The notes beneath the pieces are model-generated. The model was given only the letters and a program-made list of their open reading frames with translations, searched no databases and was not told the origin of the DNA. From assembly GCA_036279355.1 (NCBI GenBank), contig DASUJH010000007.1:1-64000 (forward strand): a stretch of DNA of 64,000 bases, given 5' to 3'. Both the position numbers and the translations under genes were made by a program. The stretch's first letter is position 1. Each line of letters starts with the position of its first letter. Below, in pieces: positions 27,899 to 36,836 of the stretch. The stretch comes from Gemmatimonadales bacterium. Its GTDB lineage: Bacteria > Gemmatimonadota > Gemmatimonadetes > Gemmatimonadales > GWC2-71-9.

Positions 27899-29203
27899 AT
27901 GAGCACCGTCATTCCGCCGAGCACCCCGATCATCCGTCCCGACAAGGACACCTTTCTCAACGAGGAGAATCCGTTCGAGGCGATGATGTCGCGCTTCGAC
28001 TACGCGGCCGAGCGGTTGAGCCTCGACCCGGGACTCTACAAGGTGCTCCGGAGCCCGGAGAAGCAGATCATCGTGTCCATCCCGCTCCTGAAGGACAACG
28101 GCGAGGTGGACGTATACACCGGGTACCGGGTCCTCTACAACACGGCGCGCGGGCCGGCCAAGGGCGGCATCCGGTTCGACCTGGCCGTGACGCTCGACGA
28201 GGTGAAGGCGCTCGCGGCGTGGATGACGTGGAAGTGCGCGGTGGTCAACATTCCCTTCGGCGGCTCCAAGGGCGGCGTGGTGTGCGACCCGACGAGCCTC
28301 AGCATCTCGGAGCTCGAGCGGGTGACTCGCCGCTACACCGCGGCCATCATCGAGGTGCTCGGCCCCGATTCCGATGTCCCCGCCCCCGACGTGAACACCA
28401 ACGAGCGGGTGATGGCATGGATCATGGACACGTACTCGATGCACAAGCGGCACACGGTGACGTCGGTCGTCACCGGCAAGCCGGTGGCCATGGGCGGCTC
28501 GCTCGGGCGTCGTGAGGCCACGGGCCGCGGCTGCATGATCGTGACCCGCGAGGCGCTCAAGCGGCACAACCTGCCGATCGAGGGGACCCGGGTGGCAGTG
28601 CAGGGGTTCGGCAACGTCGGGTCGACCGCGGCCCAGCTCATGGAAGACGCGGGGATGCGGGTGGTCGCCGTGAGCGACAAGAACGGCGGCCTCTACAACG
28701 CCAAGGGGCTCAAGGTGCGGGAGCTGGTGCAGCACGTCCGCCAGGGCAAACCGCTCAAGGACTACCTGAACGCCGAACGGATTAGCAATGCCGATCTCCT
28801 CACCTGCGATTGTGACGTTCTGGTGCCCGCCGCGCTGGAGAACGTGATCACCCGCCACAACGCGCGCGACATCAAGGCGCGGATCATCTGCGAGGGGGCC
28901 AACGGGCCGACCACGGCCAACGCCGACCGGATCCTGGACGAGAAGGGCGTCTTCGTGATCCCCGACATCCTGGCCAACGCGGGTGGCGTCACAGTGAGCT
29001 ACTTCGAGTGGGTGCAGGATCGCGGCGGTTACTTCTGGGACGAGGACACGGTGAACCAGCGCCTCGAGCGAATCATGGTGGAGTCCTTCGACGAAGTCGC
29101 CGGCATGGCCGCGCGCCACGGGACGAATCTGCGGATCGGGGCGTACATGGTGGGGATAGAACGAGTGGCGGCGGTACACAGGCTAAGAGGGATGTATGCG
29201 TGA
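27899..29203 (+). CDS. glutamate dehydrogenase
   Basis: This 434-aa enzyme interconverts glutamate and 2-oxoglutarate plus ammonia. Motifs: [32 protein letters not shown] with the catalytic lysine region, [16 protein letters not shown] and a Rossmann loop VQGFGNVGS (near residue 240). It belongs to the hexameric Glu/Leu/Phe/Val dehydrogenase family; cofactor choice (NAD or NADP) I cannot settle. ATG at 27899 after a ccggagatc stretch. A set of interleaved inverted repeats lies after the stop. Confidence 0.94.
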   Translation: MSTVIPPSTPIIRPDKDTFLNEENPFEAMMSRFDYAAERLSLDPGLYKVLRSPEKQIIVSIPLLKDNGEVDVYTGYRVLYNTARGPAKGGIRFDLAVTLDEVKALAAWMTWKCAVVNIPFGGSKGGVVCDPTSLSISELERVTRRYTAAIIEVLGPDSDVPAPDVNTNERVMAWIMDTYSMHKRHTVTSVVTGKPVAMGGSLGRREATGRGCMIVTREALKRHNLPIEGTRVAVQGFGNVGSTAAQLMEDAGMRVVAVSDKNGGLYNAKGLKVRELVQHVRQGKPLKDYLNAERISNADLLTCDCDVLVPAALENVITRHNARDIKARIICEGANGPTTANADRILDEKGVFVIPDILANAGGVTVSYFEWVQDRGGYFWDEDTVNQRLERIMVESFDEVAGMAARHGTNLRIGAYMVGIERVAAVHRLRGMYA

Positions 29204-29218
29204 GGAGGCGGTCGGGTG

Positions 29219-29300
29219 AGGCGGTAAAGGCGGGGCGACGGTACGGGCGGTAAGGACCTGCGCCGGCCGAGCCTTTACCGCCTGTGCCGTCCTTACCGCC
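29219..29300 (+). repeat. interleaved inverted repeats between gdh and rlmH
   Basis: Two inverted-repeat pairs interlock. aggcggtaaaggc (29219-29231) is perfectly complementary to gcctttaccgcct (29271-29283); ggcggtaaggac (29246-29257) to gtccttaccgcc (29289-29300). The order A-B-A'-B' allows either two exclusive hairpins or a pseudoknot. A and B also resemble each other, so cross-pairing is possible. There is no T-run and no gene in this 137-base interval. Confidence 0.85.
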
Positions 29301-29340
29301 TCTCCCGCCTACCTTCCCACCTTTCACCTGACCTGATCGC

Positions 29341-29808
29341 ATGGAGCTTTTCCTGCTCACGGTAGGGCGCCTGCGCCCGGCCTTTCGCTCCGCATGCGAC
29401 GACTATCTCACGCGCATTCGCCGATACTCCCGTGTCACCGAGTACGAGGTGCGGGAAGCGAGCAGGCTGCCGGCGGCGGCAGGACGGGCTCGGGAAGCGG
29501 AGGCGCTGCTCGCTCGGACGCCGGACGGGGCGACGCTCGTGGCGCTCACGCGCGAGGGACGCGGGTGGAGCAGCGCGGAACTTGCCCAGGAGGTCGGGAA
29601 GTGGCGGCGAGCGGCCGGGCCGGTGGCCTTTGCCATCGGTGGCTCAGAGGGGCTGGCTCAGGACGTACTCGAGCGGGCGCAGGCGCGGTGGAGTCTGGGC
29701 CCGCTTACTTTGCCACACGAGCTGGCGCGCGTCGTCGTATGCGAGCAGCTCTATCGGGCGTTCACGATCCTGGCGGGCACGCCGTACCACAAGCCGTCGA
29801 CGGCCTGA
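29341..29808 (+). CDS. rlmH: 23S rRNA pseudouridine-1915 N3-methyltransferase RlmH
   Basis: RlmH (155 aa, typical) methylates pseudouridine 1915 in helix 69 of 23S rRNA using SAM. The SPOUT fold motifs are present: VAFAIGGSEGL (SAM loop near 97-108), LTLPHELARVVVCEQLYRAFTI, and the diagnostic C-terminus GTPYHK. The start MELFLLTVGRLRPAF is conserved in form. A methyltransferase gene follows after 22 bases. Confidence 0.95.
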   Translation: MELFLLTVGRLRPAFRSACDDYLTRIRRYSRVTEYEVREASRLPAAAGRAREAEALLARTPDGATLVALTREGRGWSSAELAQEVGKWRRAAGPVAFAIGGSEGLAQDVLERAQARWSLGPLTLPHELARVVVCEQLYRAFTILAGTPYHKPSTA

Positions 29809-29830
29809 TCCGTCGGCGCGCGGGAGATCC

Positions 29831-30604
29831 ATGGCCGAGTGGTTCGAGGAGTGGTTTGGCGAAGAGTACCTCCAGCTCTATCCCCACCGCGACGACGCCG
29901 ACGCCGAGCGCGTCGTCGGGCTCATCCGGCGGACGCTGCCGTGGCGCGATGGATGGCGCACGCTCGACGTGGCCTGTGGCGCGGGACGCCACGCGCGCGC
30001 CCTCGAGCTGGCGGGCGCGCGGCCCATCGGGCTCGACCTCTCGGCCAGCCTGCTTCGGCGGGCGCGCGAGGTGACCGACGCGTCGCTCGTGCGCGCCGAC
30101 ATGCGCTGGCTTCCGATCCGGGCGAGGAGCACCGATCTCACCGTAAATCTCTTCACCAGCTTCGGGTACTTCGAAGGTGACGACGAGCACGCGCGGGCGC
30201 TCGCCGCGATGGTGCGGACGGTCCGTCGCGGCGGCTGGTTCGTCCTCGACTATCTCAACGCGTCGGCGGTGCGCGCGCGCCTGGCCGAGCGCCACACGAC
30301 CGGCGCGCCCCACGGCGCGGAGGCGGACCGGCGGTTGTCGGAGGATGGCCGCTTCGTCTGCAAGACGATCCGCACGCCGGACGGACGCCGGTTCGTCGAG
30401 CGGGTGCGCCTCTTTTCGCCCGCGGAGCTCGAAGCAATGCTGCAGCGCGCCGGGCTCGCCATCCGCCACCGCTTCGGTGACTACGCGGGCGCGCCCCTCA
30501 GCGACGGCGCCCCACGGACGGTGCTGATGGGGCAGATCGAGGAATCGGGGCTCAACGCCGCGGACGGCGTCTCGGGCGATGGCGCGGATGGACCGGCCCG
30601 ATGA
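29831..30604 (+). CDS. class I SAM-dependent methyltransferase
   Basis: The 257-aa protein has motif I TLDVACGAGRHARALELAGARP (the glycine loop near residue 47), an acidic residue at the end of strand 2 (IGLDLS), and FTSFGYFEGDDEH typical of a group of uncharacterised methyltransferases. The target is unknown. It overlaps bshC by ATGA, so the two are probably made together; a link with thiol metabolism is only inference. Confidence 0.8.
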   Translation: MAEWFEEWFGEEYLQLYPHRDDADAERVVGLIRRTLPWRDGWRTLDVACGAGRHARALELAGARPIGLDLSASLLRRAREVTDASLVRADMRWLPIRARSTDLTVNLFTSFGYFEGDDEHARALAAMVRTVRRGGWFVLDYLNASAVRARLAERHTTGAPHGAEADRRLSEDGRFVCKTIRTPDGRRFVERVRLFSPAELEAMLQRAGLAIRHRFGDYAGAPLSDGAPRTVLMGQIEESGLNAADGVSGDGADGPAR

Positions 30605-32166
30605 TCCCGCGTCTCGTCCCCTCACCGATTTCTCCGTCAGGCGTGGACTCGCTCGCCGCCCTCGTGGATGCGCCGGCACGCGCGGGCGGGACCCGTTCGG
30701 GCGGCGTGCCGCGCGAATTGCTGCCCGCCTTCATGCGAGTGCCCGGCAACGACGCGCTGCTCGCCCGTCTGGCGACCCCGGATCTCCTGCTCGTCACCAC
30801 GGGCCAGCAACCCGCGCTCTTTTCCGGCCCGCTCTACACGGTCCACAAGGCGCTGTCGACCGCGGCGCTCGCGCGAACGCTTGAAGAGCGGTGGGGGCGG
30901 CCCGTCGCCCCGGTCTTCTGGGCCGCCGGCGACGACCACGACTTCGCCGAGGCGGCTCACGCCGAGTGGCTGGCGCCCGACGGGTCGGTAACCGGCGCCG
31001 CGCTCCCGCCGCGCCCGGCGGAAGCGCCGCTCACGCCGATGTACCGCGAGCCGCTCGGCGCGGCGGTGTCGCAGGCGCTCGATGCGCTGGCGCGCGACCT
31101 CGCGCCCTCGGAGTTCCGCGACTGGACACTCGAATGGCTCGCCCGCCACTACACGCCCGATGCCACGATGGGGTCGGCGTTCGCCACGGCGCTCGCCGAG
31201 CTGCTTGCCCCGCACGGCATCGCCGTGTTCGACAGCACGCATCCCGCCGTGAAGCGCGCCGCGGCACCACTGCTGATGGACGCGCTGCGCCGCGCGGCGG
31301 CGCTCGACGGCTCGCTCGCCAAGCGGGCGCAGGTGCTGGCCCGCGAAGGACACGATGCCGGCATCGCCGCCGGCGACGGCGCAACGCTCGTGATGGTCGA
31401 GTGCCGGATGGGCCGGGACCGGCTGCTCGCGCACGAACACGGCTTCACGACCCGGCGCGGCAAGACCGTGTACGACCTCGCGCATCTCGAGGCGCTCGCC
31501 GCGCGCGAGCCGGAGCGGTTTTCGCCGAACGTACTGCTCAGGCCGGTGCTCGAGAGCGCGCTGCTCCCGACCGTGGCGTACACGGGTGGCCCGGGCGAGC
31601 TGCGATACCTCCGGCTCACGCCATCGGTCTACGAAACGCTGGGCGTGCGCCCGCAGGCCGTCGTGCCGCGCTGGTCCGGCGCCATTGTGGAGCCGCGGAT
31701 CGAGCGGGTGTTGGAGAAGTTCGCCATTTCACTCCACGACCTGATGCAGCCGCCGGGTGCGCTCGAGGCGCGCCTCGTGCGCTCGCGGCTGCCGGAGGGC
31801 GTCACCGGCGCGCTCGCCGAGCTGCGCCGCGCCATCGAGGCGGGCTACGAGCCGATCGCCCGCTCTGCGGTCGAGATCGATCCCACGCTGGAGAAAACGG
31901 TGCAGGCGGCGCGGCAACACGCACTCACCGGCACGGCGGACATCGAGAAGAAGCTGGTGCAGCACCTCAAGCGGCGGGAGGAGACGGAGCTGGCCCAGAT
32001 CGCGCGAGCGCGGCACGCGGTGTGGCCCAACGGCAAACCCCAGGAGCGAGTGTTGACCGCGGCGCCGTTCCTTGCCCGGCACGGCCCCACGCTGCTCGAC
32101 GCGCTGATTGGCGAAATGCGCCGCTGGTACGCCGCGGCCCTTGAGGGCGCCGCGCGCCCGGCATAG
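30601..32166 (+). CDS. bshC: bacillithiol biosynthesis cysteine-adding enzyme BshC
   Basis: BshC (521 aa, typical) adds cysteine to glucosaminyl-malate as the last step of bacillithiol synthesis. The adenylate-binding core is recognisable: LLVTTGQQPALFSGPLYTVH (near 62-81), PVFWAAGDDHDFAEAAH, and VAYTGGPGELRYLRL. The C-terminal coiled-coil region spans about 385-490. bshA and bshB are not adjacent. It implies this diderm uses bacillithiol as a low-molecular-weight thiol. Confidence 0.92.
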   Translation: MIPRLVPSPISPSGVDSLAALVDAPARAGGTRSGGVPRELLPAFMRVPGNDALLARLATPDLLLVTTGQQPALFSGPLYTVHKALSTAALARTLEERWGRPVAPVFWAAGDDHDFAEAAHAEWLAPDGSVTGAALPPRPAEAPLTPMYREPLGAAVSQALDALARDLAPSEFRDWTLEWLARHYTPDATMGSAFATALAELLAPHGIAVFDSTHPAVKRAAAPLLMDALRRAAALDGSLAKRAQVLAREGHDAGIAAGDGATLVMVECRMGRDRLLAHEHGFTTRRGKTVYDLAHLEALAAREPERFSPNVLLRPVLESALLPTVAYTGGPGELRYLRLTPSVYETLGVRPQAVVPRWSGAIVEPRIERVLEKFAISLHDLMQPPGALEARLVRSRLPEGVTGALAELRRAIEAGYEPIARSAVEIDPTLEKTVQAARQHALTGTADIEKKLVQHLKRREETELAQIARARHAVWPNGKPQERVLTAAPFLARHGPTLLDALIGEMRRWYAAALEGAARPA

Positions 32167-32175
32167 ACTCGACCC

Positions 32176-32463
32176 ATGTCCACCATCGCCCTGGTCGTGG
32201 TCCTCGTCGTGGTGCTGATGATCCCGATCCTGGGCATTCTGATCGATTCGCCGCTCGCGCGGGCACTCGCGCGCCGGCTCGAGGGGCCCGAGTCCACGCC
32301 TGCCGCCATGACGCAGCTCGCGAGGAAAGTCGAGCTGCTCGAGGCCGAGGTGGACGATCTCACCCGGAGCGTGCGGACGCTCGAGGAGGAGCACCAGTTT
32401 CTCCAACGCCTGCTCGCCGAATCGCCGCGCCGCTCGACCCTGCCACCGCCCGAGACGTCCTGA
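32176..32463 (+). CDS. small single-pass membrane protein with coiled coil
   Basis: The 95-residue protein has an N-terminal hydrophobic helix (about 4-24), then a heptad-like acidic coiled coil (about 44-82, TQLARKVELLEAEVDDLTRS). The layout recalls PspB-type or cell-division accessory peptides, but I see no specific family match. It sits between bshC and murJ with short gaps, so it is probably part of the same transcript. Confidence 0.65.
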   Translation: MSTIALVVVLVVVLMIPILGILIDSPLARALARRLEGPESTPAAMTQLARKVELLEAEVDDLTRSVRTLEEEHQFLQRLLAESPRRSTLPPPETS

Positions 32464-32498
32464 CCCCGCCGCCCGGGCGGTCCCGGCGTCCGGCGGCG

Positions 32499-34043
32499 AT
32501 GGTCGCCGCGGGCATTCTGCTGAGCCGACTCGCCGGCCTCATTCGCTCGCGGGTGCTGGCGCACTACTTCGCTACCTCCGATGCGGCGGATGCGTTCGTC
32601 GCCGCGTTCCGCATTCCCAATCTCCTGCAGAACCTCTTCGGCGAAGGGGCGCTCTCCGCGTCGTTCATTCCGGTGTACGCGGCGCTGCTGGCGCGCGGCG
32701 ACCGGAAGGAGGCGGACCGGGTGGCGGGCGCCGTGGGCGCGCTGCTCGCCGTCATCGTCTCGGTCCTCGTGTTGGCAGGCGTCGCGTTCACGCCGTCGCT
32801 CATCGACGCCATCGCCTACGGCTTTACCGGCGCCAAGCGCGAGCTCACCATCCGCCTGGTCCGCATCCTCTTTCCCGGCGTCGGGCTGCTGGTGCTTTCG
32901 GCCTGGTGTCTCGGCATCCTCAACAGTCACCGCAAATTCTTCCTTGCGTATTCGGCGCCGGTCATCTGGAACGCGGCCATCATCGCCACGCTGATCTGGT
33001 TCGGCGGGACGGTGGGCCAGTATCGGCTGGCCGCGCTCGCCGCCTGGGGTTCGGTGGCGGGCAGCGCGTTGCAACTCGGCGTGCAGTTGCCCGTGGTCAT
33101 GCGACTCGCGCGCGGGCTCCGGCCCACGTTCGATATGGCGTCGGAGCACGTGCGGACGGTCGCGCGGAACTTCTGGCCCACCTTCGCGAGCCGCGGCGTG
33201 GTGCAGATCAGCGCGTACATCGACGCCCTCATCGCGAGCCTGCTGCCGACCGGCGCCGTGGCCGCGCTCGGCTATACCCAGATCCTGTACACGCTCCCGG
33301 TGAGCCTCTTCGGCATGGCGGTCTCGGCGGCCGAGCTGCCGGAGATGTCGAGCGCCACGGGGGAGCGCGCGGAGGTGAGCGCGTATCTTCGCGCGCGGCT
33401 CGACGGGGGGCTCCGGCAGCTCGCATTCTACATCGTGCCGTCGGCGGTGGCGTTCGCGGCGCTGGGACAGGTGCTCGCGGCCGCGATCTTTCAGACCGGC
33501 CGGTTCACGCGGTCGGACAGCTTCTGGGTCTGGGGCATCCTGGCGGGCTCGTCGGTGGGGCTTCTCGCCGGCACGATGGGGCGGCTCTACTCGTCGGCCT
33601 TCTACGCGCTGCGCGACACCCGCACGCCGCTCCGCTTTGCGATCGTCCGGGTGGTGCTCACCACGGTCCTTGGCTTTCTCGCTGCACTCCCGCTCCCGGG
33701 GCTCATCGGCATTCCGCAGCGCTGGGGCGTCGCGGGGCTCACGGCCTCGGCCGGCGTCGCCGGCTGGGTCGAGTTTCTGCTGCTCCGCCGCGCACTGGAC
33801 GAGCGGATCGGCGAGACGGGGCTCGATTGGGCCTACGGCGCGCGCCTCTGGGCCTCCGCCGCGCTCGCTGCGCTCGTGGGCGGCGGCCTTGCGCTCGCCA
33901 CGCCTGCCGACCTGGCGCTGCGGCATCCGGTCGGTGTAGCGATATTTGTGATCGGCGCGTACGGCCTCGTCTACTACGGGGTCACCGGCCTGCTCGGCAT
34001 CCCGGAAGCGAGGCTCCTGCTCGCGCGATTCCGGCGGCGCTGA
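32499..34043 (+). CDS. murJ: lipid II flippase MurJ
   Basis: MurJ (514 aa) flips undecaprenyl-linked peptidoglycan precursor across the inner membrane. About 14 hydrophobic segments are present. Family marks include LSRLAGLIRSRVLAHYF and AFRIPNLLQNLFGEGALSASFIPVYAALL at the N-terminus, and AFYALRDTRTPLR near 365. The ATG at 32499 yields a slightly short N-terminus; no better upstream start is visible. Confidence 0.94.
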   Translation: MVAAGILLSRLAGLIRSRVLAHYFATSDAADAFVAAFRIPNLLQNLFGEGALSASFIPVYAALLARGDRKEADRVAGAVGALLAVIVSVLVLAGVAFTPSLIDAIAYGFTGAKRELTIRLVRILFPGVGLLVLSAWCLGILNSHRKFFLAYSAPVIWNAAIIATLIWFGGTVGQYRLAALAAWGSVAGSALQLGVQLPVVMRLARGLRPTFDMASEHVRTVARNFWPTFASRGVVQISAYIDALIASLLPTGAVAALGYTQILYTLPVSLFGMAVSAAELPEMSSATGERAEVSAYLRARLDGGLRQLAFYIVPSAVAFAALGQVLAAAIFQTGRFTRSDSFWVWGILAGSSVGLLAGTMGRLYSSAFYALRDTRTPLRFAIVRVVLTTVLGFLAALPLPGLIGIPQRWGVAGLTASAGVAGWVEFLLLRRALDERIGETGLDWAYGARLWASAALAALVGGGLALATPADLALRHPVGVAIFVIGAYGLVYYGVTGLLGIPEARLLLARFRRR

Positions 34044-34055
34044 CGAGGTTCGACC

Positions 34056-35924
34056 GTGGCGCGCCCTGACGATTGCCCCGACGTGTTCATGACCGCCCTG
34101 CCGATTCCCGATCCGCTCGCGCGCAAGCTCTACACGCTCCCCGAAGGCCCCGGCGTCTATCTCTGGAAGGACGCCGAGGGGGCCGTCGTGTACGTGGGCA
34201 AGGCAAAGCGGCTCCGGAGCCGGGTGCGGAGCTATCTCGTGGGCGAGAGTGCGGCGAGCGCCGCGGCCGCGAGCCCCAAGCTCCGGCTCCTGCAGCGGGT
34301 CATCGCCGACGTCGAGACGATCGTGGTGAACAGCGAGGCCGAGGCGCTCATCCTCGAGAACAACCTCATCAAGGAATACCGGCCACGCTTCAACGTGCGG
34401 CTCAAGGATGACAAGAGCTATCCATCGATCGCCGTCACGCTGGGCGAGCCGTTTCCGCGGCTGCTGGTGACACGTCGCCGCGACATTCCGGGCGCGCGCT
34501 ACTACGGGCCGTACACCGATGTGGGCCAGCTCCGGCGCACGCTCGCCATCGTCCGGCGGCTGTACACCATGCGGAGCTGCCCCGACGACATTCCGCGCGA
34601 GCCGCGGGAGCGGCCCTGTCTCGATTATTACATCGGCCGCTGCAAGGCACCCTGCGTCGGGTGGCAGGGCGAGGCGGACTACCGCGCCATGGTGAACGAC
34701 GTGGTGGACTTCCTCGAGGGCCGCACCCACGACGTGCGCCAGCGGGTGCGCGAGGCGATGCTGGCGGCAAGCGGACGGGAAGATTTCGAGCGCGCGGCCC
34801 AGCTTCGTGATGCGCTCCGCTGGCTCGAGAATCTCGAAGAGCCCGGCGCGGCCGAGGTCATCGGCACCGGCGACGCGGACGTGATCGGCTACGCCCGCGA
34901 CGGCGACGACGCGGTGGGCGTGCTGCTCCGCGTGCGCGAGGGGCGCGTGGTGAGCCGCGACCACACGTTTCTCGAGGGCGTGGACGAAGAGGCCGACCCC
35001 GCGATCCTCGCCGCGTTCCTGGTGCGCTACTACGTCCCGGCCGAGGCGCGCGCGCGGCGCGTGGTGCTGCCGTTCGCACCGGAGGACTGGGACGCCATCC
35101 GCACGGTGCTCGCGGGCACCGACTGGACCATCCCGCAGCGCGGCACCGCCAGCCGATGGCGCGAGCTGGCCGACCAGAACGCGCGCCACCTGCTCGAGAG
35201 CCTTCGGATCGAGTCGTTCGAGACCGACGAGCGCGCCGAAGATCCGGTCTACGCGCTCGGCCGGGATCTCGGCCTGAGCAGCGTGCCGCGGAGCCTCGTC
35301 TGCGTGGACATCTCGCACAACCAGGGGCGCGACATCGTGGGCTCGCTGGTCTGGTTCGAGGCAGGCCGGCCGCGGAAGAGCGAGTACCGCAAGTTCAAGA
35401 TCAAGGGTCTGGCGGAGCAGGACGATTTCGCGGCCATCCACGAGGTGGTGACGCGCTATCTCGCCCGCCGGCGCGACTCGAACGAGGCGCTGCCCGACCT
35501 CATGGTGATCGACGGCGGTAAGGGCCAACTCAACGCCGCGCTGGACGCGGCGCGCGCGCTCGGCTTCGACGCGCTCCCGCTCGTGAGCCTCGCCAAAAGG
35601 GAGGAGGAGATTTTCCTTCCGGGCCGCGCGGAGCCGCTTCGGCTGTCACGCCGGAGCCCCGCACTCCGGCTGCTCCAGCGGGCGCGGGATGAAGCGCATC
35701 GCTTCGGCCTCGCATACAACCGGAAGCGGCGGACGCAGCGCACACTCACGTCGGAGTTGCTCGAGATCCCCGGCGTCGGCCCCACCCGCCGGCGCGCGCT
35801 ACTGGAGCGCTTCGGCAGTCTGGCCGGGGTGCGCTCGGCCACTGCGCAAGAGCTCGCGGCGGTGCCCGGGTTTTCCACCGCGCTCGCGGAACGGATTCTC
35901 GAACGGCTGCACGCCAAATCGTGA
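34056..35924 (+). CDS. uvrC: excinuclease ABC subunit C
   Basis: UvrC (622 aa) makes both incisions in nucleotide excision repair. In order: GIY-YIG domain (about 25-115; GPGVYLWKDAEGAVVYVGKAK), a Cys-rich segment (CLDYYIGRCKAPC), a UVR motif (about 225-255), the RNase H-like domain (VCVDISHNQGRDIVGSLVWF ... LMVIDGGKGQLNAA) and a C-terminal double helix-hairpin-helix (IPGVGPTRRRALLERFGS). GTG start at 34056; an ATG at 34089 is an alternative. A glycosylase gene follows after 12 bases. Confidence 0.97.
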   Translation: MARPDDCPDVFMTALPIPDPLARKLYTLPEGPGVYLWKDAEGAVVYVGKAKRLRSRVRSYLVGESAASAAAASPKLRLLQRVIADVETIVVNSEAEALILENNLIKEYRPRFNVRLKDDKSYPSIAVTLGEPFPRLLVTRRRDIPGARYYGPYTDVGQLRRTLAIVRRLYTMRSCPDDIPREPRERPCLDYYIGRCKAPCVGWQGEADYRAMVNDVVDFLEGRTHDVRQRVREAMLAASGREDFERAAQLRDALRWLENLEEPGAAEVIGTGDADVIGYARDGDDAVGVLLRVREGRVVSRDHTFLEGVDEEADPAILAAFLVRYYVPAEARARRVVLPFAPEDWDAIRTVLAGTDWTIPQRGTASRWRELADQNARHLLESLRIESFETDERAEDPVYALGRDLGLSSVPRSLVCVDISHNQGRDIVGSLVWFEAGRPRKSEYRKFKIKGLAEQDDFAAIHEVVTRYLARRRDSNEALPDLMVIDGGKGQLNAALDAARALGFDALPLVSLAKREEEIFLPGRAEPLRLSRRSPALRLLQRARDEAHRFGLAYNRKRRTQRTLTSELLEIPGVGPTRRRALLERFGSLAGVRSATAQELAAVPGFSTALAERILERLHAKS

Positions 35925-35936
35925 CCACGCGCGCCC

Positions 35937-36836
35937 GTGCCTGAGCTGCCGGACGTGGTGGTCTATCTCGAGGCGCTCGAGCGGCGCATTGCCGGGCGCA
36001 TGCTGGAGCAGATCCGGGTGCTGAGCCCGTTCGTGCTCCGAAGTGTGGATCCGCCGGTGGCGGCGGCGGCAGGCCGCCGGGTCATGGGACTCCGGCGGCT
36101 CGGCAAGCGCCTCGTCTGGGAGCTCGATGGCGAGCTGTTCGTCGTCATTCACCTGATGATTGCGGGGCGCCTCCGCTGGCGGCCGCGCGGGGCCAAGGCC
36201 CCGGGCCGAATGGGCCTCGCCGCGTTCGATTTCGCGGAAGGCACCGTGCTGCTCACCGAGGCGGGGACGAAGCGCCGGGCATCGCTGCACCTCGTGCGCG
36301 GCGCGGCGGGGCTCGCCGCCTTCGATCGCGGCGGCGTCGAGCCGCTCGAGGCACCCCTCGAAGCCTTTGCTGAGCGGCTCCGATCGGAGAACCACACGCT
36401 CAAGCGAGCGCTCACCGACCCGACGCTCGTGAGCGGCATCGGCAACGCGTACTCGGACGAAATTCTGCACCGTGCGCGGCTCTCGCCGCTCGCGCTCACG
36501 CGGCGGCTCGCCGACGGCGAGCTCGCCCGGCTGCACGCGGCCGTGCAGGCGGTGCTCACCGAATGGACCGGTCGGCTCCGGCGCGAGGCGGTCGATGGAT
36601 TTCCCGAACGTGTCACGGCATTCCGTGAGGGGATGGCGGTGCACGGGCGGTGGCGCGAGCCATGTCCCGCGTGCGGCTCGCCGGTGCAGCGCATCCGTTA
36701 CGCCGAGAACGAGACCAACTACTGCGCCACGTGCCAGACAGGCGGCCGATTGCTCGCCGACCGCGCGCTCTCGCGGCTCCTGCACGATGATTGGCCGCGC
36801 AGCCTCGACGAAATGGAGGAGCGGCTTGGCCGCTGA
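35937..36836 (+). CDS. Fpg/Nei-family DNA glycosylase
   Basis: This 299-aa enzyme removes oxidised bases and cuts the abasic site. The GTG start gives MPELPDV, so the catalytic Pro2 and Glu3 are intact. LGKRLVWELDG carries the conserved Lys, GIGNAYSDEILHRARLSP is the helix-two-turn-helix, and a C-terminal zinc finger (CPACGSPV ... YCATCQ) is complete. Fpg versus Nei specificity cannot be settled. It follows uvrC, making a small DNA-repair pair. Confidence 0.9.
   Translation: MPELPDVVVYLEALERRIAGRMLEQIRVLSPFVLRSVDPPVAAAAGRRVMGLRRLGKRLVWELDGELFVVIHLMIAGRLRWRPRGAKAPGRMGLAAFDFAEGTVLLTEAGTKRRASLHLVRGAAGLAAFDRGGVEPLEAPLEAFAERLRSENHTLKRALTDPTLVSGIGNAYSDEILHRARLSPLALTRRLADGELARLHAAVQAVLTEWTGRLRREAVDGFPERVTAFREGMAVHGRWREPCPACGSPVQRIRYAENETNYCATCQTGGRLLADRALSRLLHDDWPRSLDEMEERLGR

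Noticed and set aside
31845-35528. A 1227-codon open frame on the minus strand
   Set aside because: It is antisense to bshC, murJ and uvrC, which have clear family motifs; high GC removes stops from the opposite strand. The translation is low in hydrophobic residues and rich in Arg and His.
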